Shown here one piece after another: positions 46,272 through 60,400 of a stretch of 64,000 nt of DNA. Under the pieces are notes generated by a model. The model was given only the letters and a program-made list of their open reading frames with translations, was not told where the DNA came from and did no database searches. Numbering within the stretch: position 1 is the first letter of the stretch; each line of letters opens with the position of its first letter. The DNA comes from Turnera subulata (lineage: Eukaryota > Streptophyta > Magnoliopsida > Malpighiales > Passifloraceae), in contig JAKUCV010003092.1 of NCBI GenBank assembly GCA_028386065.3, forward strand, positions 111,721-175,720. Direction: 5' to 3'. Position numbers and translations under genes: made by a program.

Positions 46272-47767
46272 TATATCAAAACTTTTTTTTGTTTTTATTA
46301 TTATAATCAACTTCTTATTCATTTATATTAGTTACTCAAATTTGTAAAATTTGCCTCTGTAAGAGTTCATAATATTTTTTTCTTTATTTATTGAGATATA
46401 ATTTTGTTTCAAAATTGGTATTAATTGTTTATCAATTCTCTCTTTTTTTTTCCAATGCTTACTTATAGATATGCTTTTAGGATGTCATCATATAAAGGGA
46501 ACTATTAATTTTTTTCTGACATCTTTATCCTTTTACACAATTCATATTAATCAATTTTCTTCATTATTTGCTTCATTTTTTCTTATAATACTTGAAAATC
46601 TTATGACTTACATTAAATAAAAACTCAATTATGTTTGTTTCACTACATTCGTTGCATATGGGTGTACCCATATACATTTAATAAAGAACGGGACCTATTG
46701 AACTTGCATAGGTTTACAAGTAAAAGTCTTTACATATTCATCTTTCACTTCCAAAAATATAAAATATAATTAGAATAGGAACCTCTCTGATAGATATCTA
46801 AATCTCGATTATGAATTTAACTTAGAGAAAACCCTAGATCTAAAACTTGGGGCTGCCGCCGATTTTCTTCCGGCGGTGAGCCTCACCAAAATTTCTTTCA
46901 ACTAGCTAGTTTTTTCCTTTTTGTTTTTAGTTTCGTTGGTTTACTCCCACTTTTGTGGGTTTAGTCTCACTTTTTGTGTCATGGAGGAAGATTCGATTTA
47001 AAGAACGATTCTCTATCTACTACAGAAACTTACCAACAAAGGGATATTTTCCCCCACAGGTATGTCTCAAATTTACCTGTTGACATGGTGGTTGCTGCAG
47101 GGACCATACTGGATCTGATGCTCGCGAGAGTAGTGTGCCTTTGTAAATCCTCGATTGAATGAGATAAATCACGTTGTGTATTTTTATATAGTAAGTTAAG
47201 AAGAATTCTTATGTCAAATTTTTCTTATGCTTTTGCTATATTAGATCTTCAACTATATAAAAAAAAGCTATCATGGATTATACGTAATTCATATATTTAT
47301 ACATCTCATAGTAAATATATCTAACTTTTACAAAATAATATATTGCATTTCTTTATTTAGCAAAATAAATAATATATCATCTTTTATCAGCAAAATTAAT
47401 TTTTACAATAAGTAGACAACCGAAATTTTCCAACACGGAGTCAAACTTTTATTGTTTGGAACAAAAAGGAATCCCGGAACAGGATTATGCAAACCGAAGA
47501 AGGCCAGGTTCTCATGGACGTCAATACATATATTTTACAAGTTTCTAAAGCGGAATATATTTTACAAGTTATCTGTTAAAAGAAGGAATATATTTTACAA
47601 GTTCCTTTTCCCTGTTTGCAGACCAATCCCGCACCAAACGACCTAGCCCCCTTTGGACACATTTCCAAAATTTATGATCATCGATTACAAATTTTTCCTC
47701 TGCAGATTGCGTGAACCAGCACAAGAGAAAGCCGTACAACTCTGGTGATTGTTGACGTCCTATGCTG
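46272..47767. other. AT-rich spacer, no gene seen
   Basis: Between L-E and the stop of the B55 gene. It has a short GC-richer patch near 46830-46890 (CCGCCGATTTTCTTCCGGCGG, itself an inverted repeat) and a small inverted repeat ATATGGGT/ACCCATAT (46656-46673). No ORF with plausible homology. The last 100 bases are probably 3' UTR. Confidence 0.45.
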
Positions 47768-50700
47768 CTATGCATAATACATGAGCAAGCTATTTCCAGA
47801 AGCACAGGCAATCAGGTTTGTAGTTGGATGCCATGCCACATGAAGCAGTTTAGAGCTCAAGTTGCAGGACACTTCATAGCGTCCCGAGCTTGAATTGTCA
47901 TGCCCTTCATAGTAAATACAAAGATTAGAAAATCTAACATTGCAGAACATAAGTGGATGTAGAAGGACAAAAAAAAAAAAAAGAACAAGAAAATTGAAAT
48001 TTCCAACCTGGCCGGTAAAATCCACGAGTCAGGTTGCTCAGGGATGACCTCCTAGCTCTTGGGGCGGAATGGAGAAGTGACTTCCTGTGTTTGATTTTCA
48101 GAAAAAGAGAGAAACTGCTCTCAGTGGGGAAAAAAGTTGATGAACGCTCTGAAATTAACGGAGACAGACCATCTGATTCAAGAATGCAAGATATCGGCCT
48201 ATCCTGAGGTTCATGAAACAGAGTTTGTTCAAGTCGTTTGTTAAGCGAGAACAATCATTCCACATCCCACTACACAGTACTTCAAGTTAGACCAGAAAGA
48301 AAACTATGGTTCTACAAGACCTGCTAATCACTGAGCTTGGATAATCCATGACCTAGAAGTGTATTCATAAACCTGGTAAGGCCATTACATTCAAAGGGGC
48401 CACAAGAGGGTGGATTATAACCCCTGGCCGATGTGCAACTTGGCTCCCCTGAAGTTGGTTCCGGAACCTTAGTCCAGCTCTCGCTCTTTTGAGTTTTGAC
48501 AATCTTTTACATTAACAATAGAAAGGGTTTTATCCAAAACAGGAAAGAGAAAGGGACAAAGACTTGGTGCTAAAACATTTAGCAAATTACTTGAGAAGAG
48601 TATGGAAAAAGGATTAAATTTAAATTCATTTGATAAAAAACATGTCAATTACATGATTTTCAGCTTATATTCATCATATGTCAATCCAGGATCTTGATGT
48701 GCAAACGAGCGAGCTAATCCTGTTAGGCTGCCCACTAGTTGGGTAAATTTTCCCATCCCAGTATTTGAACCACAAATTTTCGCGACAGTTCTAGATAATT
48801 AAAGTACTATACCAGTTACAAATCAAACAATTACACTCAAGATTCCATATTATTTAAAGATCAGAGAAGACAGATAACCTGCTAGGGTTTTTGCTAGCTT
48901 CTAGCGTAGTCCCTTCTCCATTGCCAACACCATTGGAGAATATCCGCAAGAGGTTGCTGATAAGAACCGGCACTGAACTATTATTATCTAGAGAAGTCAA
49001 GACTTTATCATCAAGAGCAGTTTGAGGTGAATGGGCATACCTGTACGATCCAGTTGCAAATTCAAGTCCATCTCCACTTATGCAGCACTCAAATTTATCA
49101 AATATGGAGTCGTCATTATACAAGTCGGATAACTGCAGTACACCATCATAACTTGGTAAACATATACATGAGATTCATCACACTAACGAGTACCATATTG
49201 CTTATCTGACTTTTGGGGTCAACTGCTTATTTTAGACGGCCGTAGTCATAAAGAAACCATTTTGTCCAAAAGAAACTCAAAAGAAAAATCATCACACGTT
49301 ACGAGAGTTTCAAAGATTGAGGAAGTTGATGAGCCTCTTTGAGCTCTAAATTTCAGGATGGGCCACTTTAAGCCTGGACAACAAGTACAAGGCCAAGAAA
49401 AACTCCATTTTTCTTTACTTACTATCCATGAATGGATCAAGTTAAAGACGTAACAAAATAAAATTCCATGAACATATCTTTCTTAACTGACTGATAATGA
49501 AATCACCTACCTTAGGTCGTAAGCGCTCATGAATCTTGAAAACAGCAACTGGCAAAGAATCCATGCGGATATCCCAAAGCTAGTGCAAGAAATAAAAGCA
49601 TCAGAGCATGAACCTAATGAAATTCATGTACACCTAAAATCAGAACAATTAGCTCGGACCAAACAGACAAAAATCAAGGTGACTAAAACTGCAGGTACTG
49701 GCCCTACTTGCACGAGAATCATAACCTTTTTTCAACAAAAAGAGATAGATATAAGACATGTTTTTACCTTAGCAAAGAAAGCATAAAAACTAGCGACTAA
49801 GTTGGAAAAAATAGATTCTTGCATCTCCACACCTCACTGATATGGAAATAATTACAGTATTTCTACGTCCAACAACATCTTAATAGCCATAACAAACCAG
49901 TTGATGATTTCCTCATCATAGTCAATCTATCATCAGAGCCTCACTAATCTTCCTAATAAAACAGGAACACGACCAAAAGAAGAATATGAAAGGAAAAATC
50001 TTCTCTTAAGACCTTTAAATTCATGTAATCGCGACTTAAGATGTTCTGCCCATCATTTGTGAACTTGATATCAGAGATAGATGCAATGATCTCTGTAAAG
50101 AATGACTTGGAGTCATGGTATTCAGAATCCTTTAGTCTGTAGAATACAATTCCCAAGGTGTCAGATCATCTCTTTCCATGTCAAAAGGGTATAAGAAACT
50201 GAGATTAAACATCCTGAAAAATAGGTTGGATAAGTGAAACAGAACTCACATCCTTGCATTGTGATCGCATAGAGCTGACTGGCGCATGTCAAATATACGT
50301 ATAAAACCTCTGGAGCTACTGTATGCAAGCAGGTTGCAGTGAATTGGATGGAATTCAGCCGATGTTATGACCTCTGGATAAAAAATTTTGGCTTCGATTA
50401 GAACTAGAAAACTAGAAGAGACAATTGGTTCATTAGATAAATGCAGTGTAGTGGGCCTAATATGGTTGACAGTTTTTTCCTGAAAAGATGAATTGGTAGT
50501 TTAACCGGACCTTGAAGCAGAGGTAAAAGTCTCATCCTGTCAGAGCGTGAAGATTTCAATACTTCACAGGGCCTAAGCCATAGGCCTCTAGTACCATCAC
50601 AATCCAATTGCCAACATTATCACCCAGTATACCTTCATTTCAGAAGGTTTTCCGGATCAAAGTTGAGCAATTTACTATTTAAACAAAGATGACTTAAGAA

Positions 50701-52521
50701 GCTAAATAAAGTGGTGGCCAAAGTATTCATTAATTGAAAACAAATGAAATGAGAGAGTTGTACAACATAGGTGACATGACAGAGAATGTTTGAGGCAATA
50801 TATTTCATTGTTTAACTCGCATAGTGAATAAAATTACCAGTAAGATCCTCCATGTTTGATGGTTTCATGTCAATGATATTGAAACACTGGTCACTGATCT
50901 CAAGGTTCCACAGGTTTATTCGAAGTTCGTCTGCAGAAATAAATGTCTCACCATCACTGTACAGAGATCATGAACATCTTAGAAGAAGCAGAAACTGTAT
51001 GTCCTATTCCTGTATAGCAACTTACTCAGACCATGTTTCCTTACGCATAAAAGAATCTTAATTGTCAGAAATGATAAAAACTCTGCAACTGTGGAGAATA
51101 AGGTATCTCCCCAAAACTCAACAGAAAAGAGAAACACAAGCAATATAGCTTACATTGCTTGAAATGGACTTGCATTACAAAGGGATAATTGAAGAGAAGG
51201 TATATGACACAGCATATACCATATAAGATAAAGACATAAACTAAAAAGCTTTACCTATTATTTGAGATTGAGTTGATATTGAAATCATGAGCATGAGAAT
51301 ACACCTTTCGACAAAATGTACGAGCACTTTCTTCAGCATAAGCAATCTATGTGCAAACAAAGTAGGAAAATACCACTGGACTCATGAACTCCATCAACAA
51401 GGGCATTTGAAGTATTTACGGAAGTTTATCACAATCCATAGATACGTACCTTGTTTTGCATCTCTTGATATAATGGAGAGTCTGACATTGGCTCCGCCCA
51501 TTCCACGTGATAGCCATTGGCAGATTTAGCTACTCCACTCGTAAAACTCTTTTCAGCCAAAAGATCATTTTCAGAACACACAGCTGACTGGATCCCTACT
51601 TGTTTCACTTTCTTCACTTTGTTTTCTTTAACCTACTTAGAAACCACGTGAGTCTGGTAATCTGTCAGTATATTCCTGATAATAGTTACATCATATGCTT
51701 CTGTCTGATAACTAGCCAATTCTCATTTCCCCAACAGGGAAGATGTGAACAAAAACTGTACCTTCCATAGTTTAATTGTCTTGTCATTGGTTGAAAGGAT
51801 GAACAACGATCCATTGGACGTTGGACACCATCTGACCCTGTTGATCCTCTCTTCAATTTCCACACTCTTCAAGTAATCAAACTACTCACCACCAAACAAA
51901 GTCATCAAGCTCACACCCAAAAAAAAAAAAAATACAATAATATGTTAACTCCAGATTCTAGAACAGTATCAGAATGAAGTGAACCTCAGGTTCATGACTC
52001 TGAAACTCAGTCTTGAATTGGTATTCAGGGTGACTTGCAATGGTAAAATCCAACTGCTCCAGCTCTTTCCGAGAAAGGTAAGTCTAATATCATAGACAGA
52101 ATAAGCATCCTAAACGAGTAACAAACATATACATCCAACGTACTATTGAAGCCAAACATTTGTACACTAAAAAGAGCTTGATAATTTAAAAAAAAATTAA
52201 AAAAAAAGCATCAAAACGCAAAAAGCCTCACATCTTTGCCATCTTTTCTTTCGAAAATGACTACACGGCCACCACGGTCCCCGGCGGCAAGGTAATCACC
52301 GGTCTTGTCAAATCCAATAGCGGAAACCACATCAACTGAACAAAAAAATATACGTGAAAAATGAAGTCATGTACTACATACAGATACTAAAGTCAACGGC
52401 AAGACAGGTCCTGTAACTAACCGTCTTGAAGGTCTTCGCCGGGAACTGATTCGCCGAAGACCTGGGAGAACTTCCAGTCCAGCGGAGGAGAGGAAGGGGA
52501 GTCATCAAAGCTTGAGGTCAT
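47768..52521 (-). CDS. PP2A 55-kDa regulatory subunit B (B55, WD40)
   Basis: Fourteen exons join in phase to 505 residues: 52521-52422, 52335-52232, 52083-51985, 51881-51762, 51632-51450, 51346-51255, 50956-50838, 50373-50250, 50136-50013, 49579-49511, 49132-49041, 48956-48879, 48084-48008, 47904-47768. The N-terminus [20 protein letters not shown] and internal motifs ([101 protein letters not shown]) are hallmarks of the seven-bladed WD40 propeller of B55 subunits. The C-terminus (NSLLMYYA) is also family-typical. B55 docks on the A scaffold and directs PP2A to phospho-substrates; Arabidopsis has two such genes, and I cannot assign alpha or beta. Length fits the family (about 500). Confidence 0.95.
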
Positions 52522-53253
52522 GGCTACTAACCGTAAGCCAGTCCCGTTACGGTCAGTTTCATGAGAGCTACTTCAAGGTTTCGGTTATAGAAACGGTAGA
52601 GCGCGGAAATTGAAGATAAAGACGACCAGTGTGTAACTGACTCTCCTCTGAGTTATTGTGTAAATTATCCGTTTGGATTTCCCGGAAAATTTGGAAAATG
52701 CATTTTCCTAGAGTGTGGGCCTGCGGGGTAGCAAGGAATATTTGGGTTTGGGTTCTCTTGGTGGGCTTGAAACTCGGGCAATGGTCAGTAGAATGCTTGG
52801 TATTTGGTTTTTTGTGTTATTGGACTTCCAGTTATTTGGGGCCTATTTGGGCTGAAATCCAGGATGCCTTGGAACTAAGCCCAGGGTGTGTTGCAATGGA
52901 AATTACAATTAGTGTAGGAGCTTTACACATCTTGTTATGCCCGATTAGGCTGATAGACCACTAAAATTAAGACATAATTTTTAGTTTAGGATAATCGTAC
53001 TATATTTTAGATTCTTAAGACTAGTTAACAAGGTTGCAGGTGGGTAGCAAAAGCAGCAATTTTACACACAAAACTATCTTCTATACACACTACCCAATTT
53101 TCAGTGGCTTGACCTCCAAATCATGACACATTGTACTACTCAGGCTTCCTGGAGTCTGATCAAAATGCCACTGAGCCCCTCTACAACTATCTTTTGGAGC
53201 TCACTTCAGGCACCTGCAAATGGTGTGTGTTTCTCTTAGAACAATTGCATTAG
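52522..53253. other. B55 promoter and CRK 3' flank
   Basis: Upstream of the B55 start and downstream of the CRK stop. An ORF of 102 codons (52656-52964) has random-looking composition and no homology I recognise. No other feature seen. Confidence 0.5.
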
Positions 53254-56200
53254 TTAACCTCTGCCTTGAACATGTGGGTCCCGGAGCAATGCAATAGAAT
53301 AAGATGTCAAATACTGCTCCGCTGAGAAGGAATGATCCAATGTGTAATATTCTGTATTGGATGGTTGTTGGGTGTCATTGCAGGGCACTGGAACTGCCTC
53401 ATCTGCTCTTGTAATAGAACTTGCTGTACATTCATCTTCAGGACTCAGTACACTAGCATTCAAGAAAGGAGGTTGCTTTGGCGATGGGATTTCACATTCA
53501 CTGTCGGTTAGCATCTGAACTATCTCTTCCATGGATGGCCTTAGTGTAGGAGAAGCTTGTGTGCATAGGAGTCCTATTTGAAGCACCCTTGCTGCCTCTT
53601 TCTCTGAAAACCTACCATATAACCCAGAGTCAATAGAGCTTGTGATTGTTTCTGCCTTGTAATGCTTCCAAACCTGATCCCAAAGTAAAGATTAATGATC
53701 TCACTATGTATGTAGTAACATCTACTAGCATTAAGACAATCAAAGAGACATCTCGCAATCAAATAGGCGAAAAGGCCATATTAACAGGATTCTTTTTGTT
53801 CATGACAGCATTTTAAGTGATTGTATTCTGCTAATCACCATCTACTATTGTCAGGAGTATGATATTTTATAGCATTAACTCCACTAAAGTTCTCAATAAT
53901 CAAGACAGTTCTCAATAATCTAGACATGAGATCATTTGTGTTTCTTATCGTTCGAATGAAACATCACATCACAAGAGTAGTTGGAGAACAAAGAACGAGG
54001 ATCTTACAGTATGCAGAATTGAACTTGACGGTGAGAAAAGGCTGTTCTTCTTACCACTAGCTACCTCTAGAACTACAACCCCAAATCCGTAGACATCAGC
54101 TTTCTCTGTTAGCTGTCCTCGAACGAGATATTCAGGAGCCATATATCCCCTAGAAATCAAAGATTTGCAAAACGTGACTTGACTATTCTTCATGCTATTT
54201 TATGAAATACAAATCAAGGAGTTGAGGGTGCTTTGAAAGCACAAAATGATGAAAGATCCATTTGTCTTACAATGTTCCAGCTATACCAGTGCTAATATGT
54301 GACTTGTCAGCGGCAGCACAACGTACAAGTCCGAAATCCGCAATCTTGGGAGTAAAATTCTCGTCAAGGAGAATATTGCTGGTTTTTATGTCTCTGTGGA
54401 TGATTTTCACCCCAGAACCTCCATGAAGATATGCAAGCCCTTTGGCTGTTCCAAGAATTATGTCAAATCTCTGCTGCCAATTGAGGATATTTATTGTGCT
54501 GCGAACTGCATCAAATGAGATGATGCTATTGTTTAAGGCCATGTAAACACTAGATATATAGACAAAAATGCACTACAACATCTCTAGATGCGCTTTTGAG
54601 GTGTCTAAAACATAAACAGAAATATTAGAGAAATCAAAACTGTGCCAATCAATCCACACCACTAAAAAATTTACTTGGATGACTTACCAAATATAATTTT
54701 GTCAAGGCTCCTGTTAGGCACGTATTCATATACAAGAAGGCTCTCTGGACCTTCAATGCTGCATCCCAAAAGCCTCACAAGGTTGTTGTTCTTGATACCA
54801 CTTATCAAGTTTACTTCATTGAAGAACTGATCCGCCCATTGCCTTGTTGTATATGCCAATTTCTTCACAGCAACCGTTCTTCCATCAGGAAGAATTCCTT
54901 TATACACAGAACCTGCCCCTCCTTGGCCTAATTTTCTTGACTCATTAAACGAATCGGTTGCCTTCTCAAGTACTTCATACTCCCAATTCAAATCAGGCCT
55001 ATTGGACAAGCAGACAAGATTATTTTGACCTAAGAAGGAGGCAAATTCTAGCATGTTAGATTGTAGATGAATCGTTTTATAACAAAAAGGTAAATAGAAC
55101 AATCTTGCTTGGTGCTTTTTACCTCCTTTCCTCCTTGATAGCCTACGATATCCTATATAAGCACCAAAAGCAGTAAGCAAAGACAACGCAAAAACTGATA
55201 TTGCAACTACCGTTATCGTGTGATGCTTGACCTCTGCAAAAGTACATAGCAGCGAACATATGAAATTAGAAGCAAACCAAGGAAAACAGCGGCAAAAATA
55301 ACATAACATAAGCTGCAGATGCTATTATCTTCAATTAGGAACCATTATCATCAGAGACTAGAAGTAAAAGAAATATTCATGATTAAAATGATAGGGAATA
55401 TATTCAAGTTTCTGCTCAAAATACACAACCCAGCAAGCAAGCTAACATGCAACTATAACCCAATAAAAGAACAAAAAAAAAAAAAAGGATTGCTGAGACA
55501 GATAAAATTAAAAGTTATATCATTTCATCTTACCATGACCGGGTCTTGGTGCCGAAGGAGGAGTAGTACTGTTAAAAAGTCTTTGAGTAGAGTACCTAAT
55601 ATAACAGCCAGTAAACAGAGCAGTTCCTTCTTCACCAGGAGGACAATCCTTGAGCTGTGACCCAGCAGTCACTAAGCAATTTCTACAGTCTTTCTCCTCC
55701 AATATTTGCAAGCACTGGCACACTGCATAAACAGGGGAAGGCCCTCCTCTCTGTTCCACAGCACCATAATATCCATTCTTGATGGCCATGTCAGTAACAT
55801 TGTCGATTACTTGAGCAACATTGTCCTTAAATTCCACGTCAAAGTAAGAATCATTCCTAAGATCCCATGCTGGCCTGCTGCAGTTCACAGAATCAGACGT
55901 TGGGTTGACGGATTCTTTGAAGAAATTGTAGTCGTCGTAACGGAGGAAGCAGCCGTCGAGGAAGATACGACCGGAACTGGCAGGAAGACAGCTAGGAAGC
56001 TTGACTCTGCCCTGGTTAAAACAGAGCTTGCACTCAAGATCGGAGAGATCACCGCGGCATTGAGCCAAGGCATAGACAGAGGGCGGCGACGACGTGACGT
56101 CAGCGCATCCCCAATGCTGGCGAGACACTTGTTTAAGGACACTTTCCATGGCATCAACAAAATGGGGTATAAAGGAGTTGGAGACGGTGTCGCTGGGCAT

Positions 56201-56338
56201 TGCCCTGGCGAAATCGCAGATAAGGCTCATTTCCGGCCGGCGAGAGGAGGAAGAAGCAGAGAAGAGAATAGAGAAGAGAGCAAAGCATATTTGTATTACC
56301 CATATGATATTTTGATGGAATGCGAATGATAATTGCAT
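53254..56338 (-). CDS. Cysteine-rich receptor-like kinase, CRK42-like
   Basis: Six exons (56338-55534, 55233-55123, 55029-54688, 54505-54271, 54149-54008, 53673-53254) join in phase to 684 residues. A signal peptide ([17 protein letters not shown]) precedes two DUF26 domains, each with the C-x8-C-x2-C motif ([13 protein letters not shown] and [13 protein letters not shown]). A membrane helix follows ([20 protein letters not shown]), coded by its own short exon. The kinase has all key motifs: glycine loop [17 protein letters not shown] lysine, [13 protein letters not shown] catalytic loop, [15 protein letters not shown] and the late Arg in LRPSMEE. The sequence is closest to Arabidopsis CRK42 in my memory. 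DUF26 kinases act at the plasma membrane in stress and immune signalling; ligand unknown. The first ATG (56338) is used; an in-frame TTG upstream is not a plausible start. Acceptor at 54506 chosen for phase. Confidence 0.93.
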
Positions 56339-57496
56339 TGAATCGAATCCCAAATGATAAAGTTGCTTTCTTTTTTCCTATCTTCTCAGTTTTGTTCTGT
56401 TTTTTTTTTTTTCTCCACTATCCTCCCCTGCTCTGTTTTTCTCTGTTTTACGTATTATCGAATGCGAAGAATGGAAGGGAAGAGTGCAACATGGATGGAT
56501 TGATCACCTTGGATTGGTTTTATCTTTCTTCTTCAAAGCCTTTCTCCCTCTCCCTCTTCCTCTCCCTCTCCATCTTAATGAGCCTGAGGTTTAAGCGGAA
56601 ATTGGAAAAGGAGAGAGGAGCTGGTTCCTATGATTTTGTTAGAATTTCCCCCGCTAACAGAATGTGCTCTGTTTCTCTTCGCTGCAAGAATTGTCATGGT
56701 TGCTTTTGGTTTTTGGTTTTTTTTGGAGGGAGACGAAGAGAAGGAATATAGAAGGCCTGGATGGTTTTGGTTTCTCTTTCCTTTATTTAGGTATGACTGT
56801 TATTATTTAACGAGAACAAACGGTAACATATAACTGAAAGATTACTGGTGAACCCAAAAACTTCTCCAGTTGGGCTTCCTTAACACGTCTAGGCCTTTAA
56901 AGCAGAAACAAATTTTAAATTATGGGTCTCACATAAAAAGCAGAGGGTTAGGTCCAGTCCAAGAACAGAAACTCCAAAGGCTCAAGACTTCTTTATTGGT
57001 TGATTCAACTTAAAACATTGAGCTTCTTCCATCAGCTTTCTCCTCAACATTTCCATCCTCTTAACAGGCTACAGACAGCGGCCTAAATTCGTTTGGTGAA
57101 AACCCAGAAGCATTTCTCTTTCCATATTTTGAAAGTCCTTGATATTTGTTTTGATGCTACCTTTTTTTATGCCATATGAGTCCTTGACATTAATTAAATA
57201 AAGAGCTGTTCACTACCCTTTGCAATTCATACTTTCATGTATAAGTATATACCGAGCACGCTCAATTTTGTGGTTTACTTATGTAGTTGACATTCTTCTT
57301 GATGAAAAAACAGATAAACTTAGAAAATATAACTGCCAAAAGGCATTATACTACCAAGCTACCGACACTAAAATTGGAGACAAATTTAAAAGCTATAAGG
57401 TAGTTCAACTAAAGCCGAGATCATTTCATTTAACATCAGCATTCCATTGTCAGAAATATACAAAAGTATGAGGAGAGACTTCATTCCCTTCCCACC
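56339..57496. other. CRK promoter and KNOX 3' flank
   Basis: The first part holds the leader and promoter of the minus-strand CRK gene, with a T tract and CT-rich stretch (56520-56575). The last part is KNOX 3' UTR. ORFs here are low complexity and not credible. Confidence 0.5.
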
Positions 57497-60400
57497 TCAT
57501 TCACGCATGAAATATGGTCCATAGATACTGTCTACAACAGCGAACTGCATGTCCTCTGACGGTTTCCAGTGGCGTTTCCGCTGATTTATAAACCAGTTGT
57601 TTATCTGTTTCTGGTCCAGCCCCGTGGTGCCTGCCAGTGCAGCCTTATCCGCTTCCTAGGCAGATTAACAATCAAACCATTACATTACACTCAAAGTATT
57701 GCTAAGAGGATCCACATATTCCGTTCCAAACCCTAACCATAAGAGGTTAGAAGTAAATAGGGTTTTAGCTGGTGAACAAACCCGTTTAAAGAAGTAGTAT
57801 ATATTTACCGTTGGGTAAGGCCATTTGTAATGAATATTCCACCAGTTGAGTAGGATTTGCCTTGAATCCTTAGGTAGCTTTCCTTTCTTCTTCTTCTTTG
57901 AAAACTCATGCTTTAGGGTGCTTATGTAGCCACTATATTTACGTAGCAGCTTGTCCTTGATCTCTCGATCTTCGTGTGCCCGGGCAGAGTCCTGAACCTC
58001 CACCTCCCCTCCACTTCCATCTTCATCGGAAGAACCAACAGTTTCGCCTGTTAGGACAATAACCTTAATTTAGTAACAACAGAAGGATCATACGTTGAAG
58101 GAGCATGCAACAAACCACAGTTAAGAAAACGGACGAGTTAAAAAAGAAGTCATTTACTTACACTGCATAAATATAGATAAAATTGGATAATGGGAGAACT
58201 CCTGTGTAGAACATCAGGATATATAGACAACATATAGGTAACATATTCCAGTAATTACAGAAAATAATAGCGAGCAGTCCCCTCAAAAGAAAGGTCCTTA
58301 AATATCACCGGCAATGGCTTGTCTCATTATCTGTCAATATCTACAGTCCACGAAATTAATTCCGCCAGTAATTGTACCCACCAAAAACAAGTGCCCGATA
58401 GCAAATAATTACTGGCAGCACCAAGAAATGTTCAGGGTCCAATATTTATGTATGTACACTAGGGATGACAATGGGTCGGGGTCCCCGCGGGGGAAGGTTC
58501 CCCACCTCGACCCCCGTTTTCGAAATGTTCCTCCGTCCCCATCCCCATTTCCCGTTCGGGGGAAAAATTGCCCCCATCCCCGTTCCCCGCGGGGAATCGG
58601 ATCCCCACGGGGACCCCATTCCCCAATTTGATAGATAAAAATTAGTAAAATATATATTTTTTAAAAAGTAATCAAAACTAACTTATAAACAAATTTAATT
58701 GTTTTGGCTTACATAATTCAAAATATAAGACAAAAAAATTAAAGATTGTTACTAGTTCATTATCTTTACTCTTGATTACATACTAGAACACTAAAATAAA
58801 ATCCAATTATTGCATTCAACTAACTCAACAATTGCATCTCAAAAATTTTGCCTACTCCCCAATTCCAACTTATTGGTTAATCGTATAATGACTCAAGGGC
58901 ATTTTTGTATAATTGCTTATTTCGGGGTCCCCGTGGGTCGGGGGAGCATTCTCCGCCCCCATTCTCAAATTCCCCACAGGACCAAAACGTCCCCCGTCCC
59001 CACCCCCGCGGGGGAAAAATTGCCCCATCACCGTACCCCACTCGAGGATTCCCCGCGGATTCCCCGTTAACAGACACCCATTGACATCCCTAAATTGTAC
59101 ACTAACTATGTCGATCAAGAAAAATAGTCTTGAGAATAAAAGAAGTCAAAGAAAAAGTATATCGCGGGACCCAGGTAAGAAGAAAAAAACACATGGAGGC
59201 ATCATCCAATGTCCCCCTGGATGTGATTTAACACTATGCCATGCTGTAAGAAAGAGGACCCAGGAGCAAATTGTTTTTGTTTCTTTATTAGAAAAAAAAG
59301 GCAAAGAAAAAAAGGAAATGGTTAGTGAGAGAGAGAAGACTGTGACAGGAGGAGAGAAACAATGAAAGATTCTGAGGTTTCGTTGTGTCGTGTCACGGTC
59401 AGGGTGGAGCCGGCTTTCTTGCAAGAAAGAGTACGGTACCTAAATACCAAACCAATCTGGACTGAGACAAGTATAGATAGACAGAGGGTAACCCGCAAGG
59501 CACGCACTGCCCTTTCTCAATAAGTAGTAGTAGAAAAAAGCAATTGAAAATACCTGCAACAAAGTACACAGTAGCCTACACGTACAGCCTCTTCTCTCGA
59601 CTTCGGGAAAGACAAAAGATTAGTCTTTTTGCCAGATATAAAGAGGAAGGAACAACACCACCCGTGCCATAAATAAAAAACCAGAAAAAGATAGTAACAC
59701 CCAATGGTGCTGGTTCAGTATTGTAGTGGGTGTAAGTACATCAAATGCTGATGTATGTCCTCCTCTCCTGTCCTGGATGTATTGGTTACATCACAGGAGA
59801 GGAGTTTAGGGATCAAGACTTTATTCAATGGGTTTTAGCTGGATTCGTCTCTAGATCCAGAGGCTCATAGCCACGCAGATTCTATCAATAACTAGCCCTA
59901 ATATCCGACAAGAACACCACCACCACCACCACAAAGGAACATACCTAGGGAAATGAAGTGGAAGCGATACAAGATGGCCACCGAAAGGGTGGTCCAATGA
60001 ATGACGAGTCTCAAAGATCTGGCACTGCAGCGGCATCATCGGGAGNCCCCCCCCCCCCTACAATCTACATTTCAAGGAATATATATCCATGTGACCTAGC
60101 TAGGTGCAGATACTCAAATACCCAAGTGTTGCAACAAGTGAGAGTATTGAAATATGGACCACACTACTGCATTTGTCTCTCACCCAAGCTTCTTACCAAC
60201 AGCTCCCCTCAAGACATCAATCTCCACCAGTCCTATAGAATTAGATTTTAGGACCAGAATTTGTTAAAGGACCGTGTGGGTAAGTTTTATACTATGGTGT
60301 AACTTCAAAGTTTCGTTTTTTTTTTTCAAAGCTGTGTGGGTAAGTTCTATTTTCCTGATCATCCTCCAACTTAGTTACTAGGGTTAGATGAAGAATCCAC

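Noticed and set aside
52656..52964. Plus-strand ORF of 102 codons upstream of B55
   Set aside because: Random-looking sequence, not supported by splice context or recognisable motif.
56341..56353. Upstream TTG start adding five residues to the CRK
   Set aside because: Non-AUG start; the ATG at 56338 begins a good signal peptide.
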